A stretch of DNA of 9,473 bases from a bacterium (lineage in GTDB: Bacteria > Verrucomicrobiota > Verrucomicrobiae > Opitutales > Opitutaceae): the NCBI GenBank assembly GCA_021780625.1, contig JAJXYI010000609.1:1-9473 (forward strand), read 5' to 3'. The translations under genes and the position numbers were made by a program. Below the pieces are notes generated by a model. That model saw nothing but the letters and a program-made list of their open reading frames with translations. It had not been told where the DNA came from and did not search any database. The stretch's first letter is position 1; the number at the start of each line of letters is the position of its first letter. Of this stretch, positions 1-5,793 are shown piece by piece.

Positions 1-1482
1 CGCGATCTCATGCCGCCGATGGACACCGGCATCATCAAGGTCAACTTCGAGACCGACGCCAACACCTCGCTCGCCGGCACGGAAGCCACGCTGTCGGAGA
101 TGGAGGCGCTGATCCGCAAGCGCCCCGAGGTCACCTCCGTGTCGTCCCTCATCGGCTCCGAACCCGCCGTGATCTCCTTCGGCGCGGGCCGCCTGCCCCA
201 GCAGGGCAACATCACCATCCATCTGGTCGACCGCTTCCACCGCAAGGCGTCCATCTGGCAGATCGAGAATGCGCTGCGCTCCGAGTTTCAGCGGCTGCCC
301 GGTCTGAAGAGCGTCGATGTCTTCGACTTTGGAGCGACTCCCCTGTCCACGATCCGCTCCTCGGTCGACGTGATGCTCTCCGGACCAAACCTCGAAACGC
401 TCGACCGGCTCGGGCGCGACGTGGAGCAGCGCCTGCGCACCCACCTGCGCGGAGCCACCTCGATCACCCGCTCCTGGACGCTCGACTCCGTTGAAGTGCA
501 GTTCACCGCCAACGCCGAAAAACTCGCCCTCTACCGGATCTCGCCCGCCGCCGTGGCCGGCCAACTCGCCGGTGCCGTGCGCGGACAGCCGAGTTCGACC
601 TTCCGCGTGCCCAATGAGGACGGCCTCACCGTGCTCGTGCAGTTGCCGGGCCGGCAGCGCGCCTACGCCGAACAGCTCGCCACCTATCCCATCGTCACTC
701 CCGCGGGAACCATTCCGCTCGGCGCCCTCGGCTCGGTCGTCCGCCGCCCCGTGCCCTCGGTCATCACCCGCCAGGGCCTCGAACGCACCCTCGACATCCA
801 GGCTTACCGCTCGAAGCAGCCGATCTCGCACCTCCAGGACGACGTCGACGCGGCCCTCGTGGGCTTCAAGCTCCCGCCCGGCTACACGCTCAGCCACGAG
901 GGCGAGATCAAGCAGATGAACGAGTCCTTCGCCCTGCTCGGCAAGGCCCTCGTGCTCGGCCTGGTCCTGCTGTATTTCTCGCTCGTGCCGGCCTTCAAGT
1001 CCTGGGTCCACCCGCTGACCATCATGTCCGCGATCCCCCTGGCCCTGATTGGCGCCGCCTGGAGCATGCTCCTCGCCGACAAACACGGCTGCATGCCCTC
1101 GATGATGGGCATGATCCTGCTCGCCGGCATCGTCGTGAAAAACTCGATCCTCCTGATCGATTTCATCGCCGCCGCCAAGGAGCGCGGCGCCACGACCCAC
1201 GATGCGCTCATCGATTCCGTGCGCATCCGCACCCGCCCCATCCTCATGACCGCGGTCGGCACCGCGGTGGGCATGATTCCCATCGCGATGGAGTGGGCCA
1301 TCGGCCTGGAGCGGCTCTCGCCCCTCGCCATCGTGGCCATCGGAGGCCTGCTCGTCTCGACCTTCCTGACGATGGTCTATGTCCCCGTGCTGTATTCGCT
1401 GTTCGAAGACGCCTCCCTCGCGGTCCGGCGCTGGATCGGCCTGAAGCCGACGCCACCCCTGCCCGCCGCCCATCAATCCTGA
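1..1482 (+). CDS. RND efflux transporter permease, C-terminal half (5' end outside window)
   Basis: Inner-membrane proton-driven pump subunit of the AcrB/CzcA superfamily, which would export a substrate through a tripartite envelope complex. The reading frame is open from base 1 (R-D-L before the first ATG at 10), so the gene starts upstream; 493 residues are visible against about 1,040 for the family. Visible residues 1-305 form the second periplasmic porter loop, opening with 'LMPPMDTGIIKV', the usual entry to the PC1 subdomain. Residues about 310-480 hold the last transmembrane helices. 'GIVVKNSILLIDF' (about 376-388) matches AcrB TM10; K380 is at the position of the proton-relay Lys940. 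'RTRPILMTAVGTAVGMIP' and 'PLAIVAIGGLLVST' are the conserved TM11-TM12 segments. The TM10 pattern looks more like drug/hydrophobe pumps than the heavy-metal HME class, but I cannot name the substrate. The TGA stop at 1480-1482 is followed by a repeat element and a thioredoxin-like gene. Confidence 0.93.
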   Translation, partial: RDLMPPMDTGIIKVNFETDANTSLAGTEATLSEMEALIRKRPEVTSVSSLIGSEPAVISFGAGRLPQQGNITIHLVDRFHRKASIWQIENALRSEFQRLPGLKSVDVFDFGATPLSTIRSSVDVMLSGPNLETLDRLGRDVEQRLRTHLRGATSITRSWTLDSVEVQFTANAEKLALYRISPAAVAGQLAGAVRGQPSSTFRVPNEDGLTVLVQLPGRQRAYAEQLATYPIVTPAGTIPLGALGSVVRRPVPSVITRQGLERTLDIQAYRSKQPISHLQDDVDAALVGFKLPPGYTLSHEGEIKQMNESFALLGKALVLGLVLLYFSLVPAFKSWVHPLTIMSAIPLALIGAAWSMLLADKHGCMPSMMGMILLAGIVVKNSILLIDFIAAAKERGATTHDALIDSVRIRTRPILMTAVGTAVGMIPIAMEWAIGLERLSPLAIVAIGGLLVSTFLTMVYVPVLYSLFEDASLAVRRWIGLKPTPPLPAAHQS

Positions 1483-1510
1483 CCTTAACGACACGAAACC
1501 ACCTGAATTC

Positions 1511-1650
1511 GAACCACCGAGGCACAGAGGACACAGAGCGGAAGTTCTCCAAATCGGGCGGTTTCGTGGCTCACCTCATAGGTGAAGAGTTCCTGTCCAG
1601 ATTTCCTTCTGTAACCCGTTTTCTCTGTGATCTCTGTGCCTCTGTGGTTC
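1511..1650. repeat. Imperfect inverted-repeat element (28-bp arms)
   Basis: The left arm (1511-1538) begins GAACCACCGAGGCACAGAGG. The right arm (1623-1650) ends CTGTGCCTCTGTGGTTC and is its reverse complement at 25 of 28 positions. The arms enclose 84 bp that contain a small perfect hairpin at 1571-1585 (TCACCT, loop CAT, AGGTGA). Each arm carries two near-direct copies of CACAGAG. No coding frame in it looks real. From memory, the 'cacagaggacacagag' core recurs as dispersed intergenic repeats in Verrucomicrobia and related environmental genomes, so this is probably a copy of a REP/MITE-like family. It occupies most of the 214-bp gap between the RND gene and the thioredoxin-like gene, where its foldback could influence read-through or mRNA stability. 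Confidence 0.75.
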
Positions 1651-1696
1651 AACCGCAGTTCGATCCAAACCTCATTTCCATCCGGAAAACATAACC

Positions 1697-1930
1697 ATGA
1701 AAACCATCGAAATTCTCGGCGGCGGTTGCGCCAAGTGCAACCAGCTCGCCGCCAACGCGGAAACAGCGGCCAAGTCGCTCAAGCTCGACTACACGCTCGT
1801 GAAGGTCACCGACTTTAGGGAGATCTCCCGGCGCGGGATCCTGACCACGCCGGCGCTCGCCCTCGACGGGAAGACGCTGAGCGCCGGCAAGGTGCTCACG
1901 CAGGCCCAGATTGAGGACCTGCTCCGGTGA
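1697..1930 (+). CDS. Small thioredoxin-fold protein with CxxC (redox-active disulfide protein, thioredoxin_3 type)
   Basis: A 77-residue cytoplasmic protein with no signal peptide. It starts with a beta-strand, 'MKTIEILGGG', followed directly by C11-A-K-C14, the redox-active CxxC. T51-P52 in 'TTPALALDG' is the cis-proline segment that packs against the active site. This is the pattern and length of the minimal thioredoxin family (thioredoxin_3, MTH895-like). Members are often encoded beside ArsR-type regulators, permeases and metal/metalloid export genes, and are thought to reduce or relay disulfides or bind soft metals; the physiological role is not well fixed. The ATG at 1697 has only a weak GGAA (1684-1687) upstream. 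The gene lies 214 bp after the RND gene, with a repeat element between, so co-transcription is possible but uncertain. Its stop is 12 bp from the convergent chemoreceptor stop. Confidence 0.9.
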   Translation: MKTIEILGGGCAKCNQLAANAETAAKSLKLDYTLVKVTDFREISRRGILTTPALALDGKTLSAGKVLTQAQIEDLLR

Positions 1931-1940
1931 ACCGCGTGGA

Positions 1941-1972
1941 ACTCAGGCGGACGTCGTCGGCGCCGCCTGGGT
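1941..1972. terminator. Possible hairpin at the convergent thioredoxin/MCP 3' ends
   Basis: CAGGCGG (1944-1950) pairs with CCGCCTG (1963-1969) across a 12-nt loop. In plus-strand RNA the stem extends to 10 pairs with one G-U (ACU with GGU). It begins 11 nt after the thioredoxin-like stop and lies inside the last codons of the chemoreceptor gene. There is no T-tract, so it could also be chance structure in GC-rich coding DNA. Confidence 0.25.
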
Positions 1973-3406
1973 CCGTCTCCCGGCAAGCGTAACCAGGCCG
2001 TCGACCAATTCCCGCATCGCACTCGACTGGGCGTTCAGCTCCTCCGCCGCCGCTGCGGTCTCCTCCGCGCCGCTCGCGTTGGCTTGGACCACGCGGTCCA
2101 TCTCGGACACCGCCTTGGCCACCTGATCGATTCCCTGGCTCTGCTCCGCGGAGGCCTGAGCGATCTCCGCAACGAGGCCGGCCAAATTTCGAACATGCCC
2201 CTGGATCGCCTCGAAGCTGCGGGTGACATCCGTGCTCAGCGAGACGCCCAGGCGGCTCTTCACGGTTGACGCCTCGATCTTTTCCGCCGTCTCCCGTGCC
2301 GCTCCCGCAGCGCGTTGCGCCAGCGACCGGACCTCGTCCGCCACCACCGCAAAGCCCGCACCCGCTTCACCCGCCCGCGCCGCCTCCACCGCGGCGTTCA
2401 GCGCCAGGATGTTCGTCTGAAAGGCGATTTCGTCGATGGTCTTCAAAATGACCCGGATCTGCTCGCTGGCTGCACGGATATCCTCCACGGCGGCATGCAT
2501 CGCCTTCATGTGCTCATAGCCGGCGTCGGCGGCCTCACGCGCCACGCGCGCCGTCTCCTTTGCCTTCGAGGCGTTCTCGGCATTGCGACGGGTCATGCCC
2601 GCCATCTCCTCGAGGGATGCGCTCGTTTCTTCCAGGGACGCGGCCTGCTCCGTCGCCCCCTGGGCAAGCGAACCGCTGGAACCCGCCACCTGCGACGCCG
2701 CGGCCGCAACCTGGCCGGCGCCTTCGTCGAGACTTCCGCTCACCGAGCGCAACAACCCACCGATTTTCACCACACTCGCAGCCGCGAGGGCGATGCCCAC
2801 TACCAGGGCCAATAGGCCGCCAAGGACAAACAGCCTCACATCGCGATGAACCTCGCGCGCGAGCTTGGCACCGAGCGCCGAGGCCTGCGTGGAGTTGTAG
2901 AGTGTGAGATCCTTGTTGGCCGACGCGTAGGCCGCATACGCTGACTTCATCTGCCCCGAATACAGGCGCAACGCGCCGTCCCTGTCACCCTTGTCCAGCA
3001 GCGCCAGGCAGGAGGTACTGAGGCGCTCGTAATCCGCCCGCCGGCGGAGCACCTGGTCGAACAACCTCCGGTCCCCATCGTCCTTCACAGTCGCGCCATA
3101 CGAGCGAACCGCCCCGTCCACCCTGGCCGACAGCGCTTCCATCTCCTTGCGCACCGACGCGTCGTCGCCCCCTGCACCTGCCACCATCCGCGCCATCCGG
3201 ATCTCGTTCTCGGCGGAGTCGCGCGACAGCTGGGCCATCAGCGCCAGCCCAGGTAGCGAATCGCCCACGATGTCGTCTCCTGTGTTCATGAGTCTGCGCA
3301 GGGCCCCGGTCCCAAACAAGACCGACAACGCCAGCATCAGACAGAGAAAACCCGTTCCGAGCGCGATGCGCCGCCCGACCGTCATCGTTGAAGTTGAAGC
3401 TCTCAT
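1943..3406 (-). CDS. Methyl-accepting chemotaxis protein without a HAMP domain
   Basis: Transmembrane chemoreceptor of 487 residues that would signal to CheA/CheW. TM1 spans about residues 13-34. A helical periplasmic sensor (about 35-190, rich in Arg/Asp/Glu/Ala heptads) resembles a four-helix-bundle ligand domain. TM2 is about 191-213. The cytoplasmic kinase-control hairpin has its tip at 326-352 ([20 protein letters not shown], then RAGEAGAGF), nearly identical to the Tsr/Tar tip. Methylation-type segments are '[16 protein letters not shown]' (252-267) and '[12 protein letters not shown]' (446-457). Only about 134 residues separate TM2 from the tip Glu347, against about 180 in Tsr, so a HAMP domain is missing. 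No C-terminal NWETF-type pentapeptide is present. I chose the ATG at 3406 because TM1 follows directly and AGGT lies just upstream. An in-frame ATG at 3649 would add 81 non-membrane residues and overlap the divergent regulator. The ATG at 3385 is an alternative start. Confidence 0.93.
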   Translation of the reverse strand: MRASTSTMTVGRRIALGTGFLCLMLALSVLFGTGALRRLMNTGDDIVGDSLPGLALMAQLSRDSAENEIRMARMVAGAGGDDASVRKEMEALSARVDGAVRSYGATVKDDGDRRLFDQVLRRRADYERLSTSCLALLDKGDRDGALRLYSGQMKSAYAAYASANKDLTLYNSTQASALGAKLAREVHRDVRLFVLGGLLALVVGIALAAASVVKIGGLLRSVSGSLDEGAGQVAAAASQVAGSSGSLAQGATEQAASLEETSASLEEMAGMTRRNAENASKAKETARVAREAADAGYEHMKAMHAAVEDIRAASEQIRVILKTIDEIAFQTNILALNAAVEAARAGEAGAGFAVVADEVRSLAQRAAGAARETAEKIEASTVKSRLGVSLSTDVTRSFEAIQGHVRNLAGLVAEIAQASAEQSQGIDQVAKAVSEMDRVVQANASGAEETAAAAEELNAQSSAMRELVDGLVTLAGRRTQAAPTTSA

Positions 3407-3560
3407 GTTGACCTGGGGATCTGCTCCGTTACCCGGCCACCCGCTCTGCAGCCACGACTGTTTCTGGCGGGGTTCGGCCGACACGCGTGAACAAATCGTG
3501 CTGCAGCGGGAAAACAACCCCAGACGACGAGGCTTCCGCAAGTTACGAAGCTTCGGGCGA

Positions 3561-3589
3561 ATACTATTGATTATTTCTGAATTTCGCAA
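3561..3589 (-). promoter_or_regulatory. Candidate sigma-70 promoter for the chemoreceptor
   Basis: On the minus strand TTGCGA (plus 3589-3584) is followed after exactly 17 nt by TAGTAT (plus 3566-3561). Each hexamer matches the consensus at 4 of 6 positions. It sits in an AT-rich island (about 3558-3599) that stands out in GC-rich surroundings, between the divergent chemoreceptor and arsR-type genes. It would give a leader of about 150 nt before the chemoreceptor ATG. The same island must also hold the regulator's own promoter; a plus-strand TTGATT at 3567-3572 is a weak -35 candidate without a good -10. Confidence 0.4.
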
Positions 3590-3594
3590 AATAG
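3564..3594. promoter_or_regulatory. Possible ArsR-type operator region
   Basis: An inverted repeat CTATT (3564-3568) / AATAG (3590-3594) frames the AT-rich core just upstream of the ArsR-type gene and overlaps the candidate chemoreceptor promoter. A separate perfect 10-bp palindrome, CGAAGCTTCG, lies at 3546-3555. ArsR/SmtB proteins bind AT-rich dyads over their own promoters, so either could be the operator. The arms are short, and the assignment rests on position. Confidence 0.3.
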
Positions 3595-3604
3595 AGAACC
3601 TTCG

Positions 3605-3922
3605 ATGACCCTGAAAAAACGCACTGCGATATTCAAGGCGCTGGGCCATCCGGCGCGTCTCCGGATCACCGACAGTCTCTGCTCGGGCGAACGTTGCGTA
3701 TGCGAGCTGGTCGAGGTCGCCGGTCTGGGCTGGTCGACCGTCTCAAGGCATCTGGCCGTGCTGAAACGAGCCGGCATCATCGATGCGGAACGCCGGGGGC
3801 AACAGGTGTTCTACCGTCTCCGCTTGGCATGCCTCTCCGAGGTCACCCGTTGTCTTGATCGGGCTATTTCCATCGAGGGAGAGGCCGAGGTCTGCAGTTG
3901 CCTGAGCCTCCCCGGAAGCTGA
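3605..3922 (+). CDS. ArsR/SmtB-family transcriptional regulator with CVC metal-thiolate motif
   Basis: A 105-residue winged-helix repressor of the metal-sensing ArsR/SmtB family, expected to dimerise on DNA and release it when a thiophilic ligand binds. '[17 protein letters not shown]' (9-25) is the family's first helices. '[11 protein letters not shown]' (28-38) carries C31-V-C33 at the position of the E. coli ArsR ELCVCDL site (the alpha-3 arsenite site). '[18 protein letters not shown]' (42-59) is the recognition helix and its follow-on, and '[10 protein letters not shown]' (63-72) is the wing. Further cysteines lie at C26, C76, C83 and a C-terminal C97-S-C99, which may add a second thiol site. 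The ligand could be As(III), another soft metal or a redox signal; the sequence does not decide. The gene is divergent from the chemoreceptor across 198 bp, and its 3' end overlaps the kinase gene by 25 nt if that gene starts at TTG 3898. Confidence 0.93.
   Translation: MTLKKRTAIFKALGHPARLRITDSLCSGERCVCELVEVAGLGWSTVSRHLAVLKRAGIIDAERRGQQVFYRLRLACLSEVTRCLDRAISIEGEAEVCSCLSLPGS
3887..3900 (+). promoter_or_regulatory. Ribosome binding site and TTG start of the hybrid kinase
   Basis: GAGG at 3887-3890 is followed after 7 nt by TTG at 3898, inside the last codons of the ArsR-type gene. The next in-frame start, ATG 3937, has only GGAAG 18 nt upstream, too distant. The placement favours a translationally coupled TTG start. 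Confidence 0.45.
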
Positions 3923-5736
3923 GCGCCTGCCGTCCCATGTCAGCCTCCGCGTTCGCCCCATTCGCTCCCCAGGAAGGCGAGGCGTCTGCGGCCGACGCCA
4001 TTGACTCTGCAGCCGGGCGACGCGAACCCGACTGGCCAATGGTCGAGGCAAAGCAGAATGCCATGCTCGGAATCGTCTTCTGCCTGGCTGCGACCGTGCC
4101 TCCTGTCGCGCTGTTCTCCGTCTACCATACCCGCGAGCAAGGCCTGCATTACTGGATCCGCCTGGGCATGGCGGCCGTCCTGCTGCTCGGCCCGATGATC
4201 CATCTGCTCCTCATTCGCCGTTTCTCGGTGCGATTCCAGGCTTGGTGGTCGGTCATCTGGCTCACCCTCGCCTCCGCACTGGCGGGCGCCCACCTAGGTC
4301 CGACACTGGGGGGAGGCCTGTCGTGGGTCCTGGGCCTTCTCGTCGCGTCGTTCTTCCTCTCTCCCGGGGCCAGCATCGCGGTGCTCTGCGCCTATGCCCT
4401 GGCTTCGGCTGCATCCGTCGTGCTGGTTCGCTGCGGCTTCCTAGCCCGCCCCGAAGACTTCTCTTACGAGGGCGGGCTCGCCTCGATCGTACAAATTCAT
4501 GCGGCCGGGTTCGTCGTGTTGGTCCTTTGCTCGCGGATCTTTCACCTCATGACCCAGGCGCTGCGGCACGCCATCCGCCTCACCCTGGAGGAACATGACC
4601 GCAGGTTGTCCTCCGAACGGGCCAGGACGGAAGTCGAGAAGAAGCTGCAGGCCAACCAACACTTCGAGGCCGTGGGCAGGCTCGCGGGTGGAGTCGCACA
4701 CGATTTCAACAACGCCCTGACCGTCATCCAGTGCAACGCAGGCCTGCTCAAGAGCCAGACCGACGCCCCGGAAATCGCCAGTCTCGCCGACGATATCCTC
4801 GTCGCGGCCACTGACGCCGCCCAGACAAGCCGCCAACTCATCAGCCTGAACCGTCGAGCGGCGTGTTCGCCCGCATCGATCGACCCTAGCCGCGAATTGG
4901 AATCATTCTGCCGCATGATTCGAGGTGTGCTCCCGGAGACTCTCGCAGTCAGCGCCCATCTGGAGTCCAAGAAACGGATTCTGGTGGATCCCGCCGAGTT
5001 GCACCAGGCGGTCCTCAACCTGGTCCTTAATGCTCGGGATGCGATGCCGTCCGGCGGTTCGATCCGGATCCGCACGGAGGATCTTCCGTCCCCCGTCGGA
5101 GTTTCCGAGGTCGCGATCACGGTATCGGATACCGGGACGGGAATTCCTCCGGACCTTCAGGCGCGGATCTTCGATCCGTTCTTCAGCACCAAGGCCCCCG
5201 GAAAGGGCACCGGCCTCGGCCTGACCATGGTCAAATCGATGGTCGACCACGCCAGGGGTCGCATCGCACTCCGATCGGGACCCGACACCGGCACGTCGCT
5301 GTCGCTGATATTTCCAGAGAGCACCCTGACGGCCGGGGCGAGCAAAGCGCCACCCAACTTCCCGGCATTAGGCAGCCCCCGCACGATCCTCCTCGTCGAA
5401 GACGACCCCCGCGTGAGGGACGCCATGCAACGCATCCTCGAGGGGGCAGGCTACTCCGTCACGTCTTGCACCGATGCCAACGACGCGCTCGCCCAAATCG
5501 AGTCCGGTCGTGCCTTCGACCTGCTCTGCACGGATGGGCTGACCGGCGGACCAAGGCCGGTCGCCGAATTGATCGATCGATTTGCACGCACCCGCTCCCG
5601 CTCACGCGTCCTGCTGTGTTCGGGGCACCTTGACTCTGACGAACTGCCGGCCGAACTGGGCAAAGGCCTCGCCTTTTTGCGCAAGCCTTGCACGGGACCC
5701 GAGCTGCTCGCCCGCGTGCGTGAACTCGCGCGTTGA
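3898..5736 (+). CDS. Membrane-bound hybrid sensor histidine kinase with C-terminal receiver
   Basis: A 612-residue two-component sensor. Residues 1-50 are a Pro/Ala-rich cytoplasmic lead. About 56-213 holds five or six hydrophobic helices (about 56-76, 87-106, 117-134, 141-157, 158-177, 195-212) with short loops, so the signal is probably sensed within the membrane; I do not recognise the sensor family. A charged helical linker (219-255) leads to the H-box 'RLAGGVAHDFNNAL' with phospho-acceptor H268. The ATPase has the N-box 'NLVLNARDAM' (N378), G1 'DTGTGIP' (411-417), F-box 'FDPFFSTK' (425-432) and G2 'GTGLGL' (437-442). The receiver begins 'ILLVEDD' (acidic E501-D503), with acceptor D546 in 'LLCTDG', S575 and K596. 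There is no DNA-binding output, so a separate partner is needed. I took the TTG at 3898 because GAGG (3887-3890) lies 7 nt upstream; the ATG at 3937 lacks a placed ribosome site but is a fair alternative. Overlap with the regulator gene implies co-transcription. Confidence 0.92.
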   Translation: MPEPPRKLSACRPMSASAFAPFAPQEGEASAADAIDSAAGRREPDWPMVEAKQNAMLGIVFCLAATVPPVALFSVYHTREQGLHYWIRLGMAAVLLLGPMIHLLLIRRFSVRFQAWWSVIWLTLASALAGAHLGPTLGGGLSWVLGLLVASFFLSPGASIAVLCAYALASAASVVLVRCGFLARPEDFSYEGGLASIVQIHAAGFVVLVLCSRIFHLMTQALRHAIRLTLEEHDRRLSSERARTEVEKKLQANQHFEAVGRLAGGVAHDFNNALTVIQCNAGLLKSQTDAPEIASLADDILVAATDAAQTSRQLISLNRRAACSPASIDPSRELESFCRMIRGVLPETLAVSAHLESKKRILVDPAELHQAVLNLVLNARDAMPSGGSIRIRTEDLPSPVGVSEVAITVSDTGTGIPPDLQARIFDPFFSTKAPGKGTGLGLTMVKSMVDHARGRIALRSGPDTGTSLSLIFPESTLTAGASKAPPNFPALGSPRTILLVEDDPRVRDAMQRILEGAGYSVTSCTDANDALAQIESGRAFDLLCTDGLTGGPRPVAELIDRFARTRSRSRVLLCSGHLDSDELPAELGKGLAFLRKPCTGPELLARVRELAR

Positions 5737-5752
5737 TCGTGCCCCTCGCTCA

Positions 5753-5773
5753 GGCGCGGGTGCATCCCGCGCC
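5753..5773. terminator. Bidirectional GC hairpin between convergent kinase and MFS genes
   Basis: GGCGCGGG (5753-5760) and CCCGCGCC (5766-5773) form a perfect 8-bp all-GC stem with a 5-nt loop (TGCAT). It starts 16 nt after the kinase stop and lies 20 nt from the stop of the converging transporter gene, inside the 57-bp gap. The position is ideal for a shared terminator. Neither side has a T-tract, so it would be a non-canonical terminator or an mRNA 3'-end stabiliser. Confidence 0.55.
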
Positions 5774-5793
5774 GGAGCCAACTGAGAGCCTCC

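Noticed and set aside
1511..1650. CRISPR-like repeat
   Set aside because: There are only two arms, inverted rather than direct, with one 84-bp interval and no unit periodicity or cas genes.
3561..3595. Plus-strand promoter TTGATT-N17-AATAGA for the ArsR-type gene
   Set aside because: The -10 matches the consensus at only 3 of 6 positions, so it is not called as a feature, though the regulator's promoter must lie in or near this island.
3407..3649. Upstream extension of the chemoreceptor to the ATG at 3649
   Set aside because: It would add 81 Arg/Ser-rich residues before TM1, overlap the divergent regulator gene and run through the AT-rich promoter island. The start at 3406 has an AGGT and leads straight into TM1.
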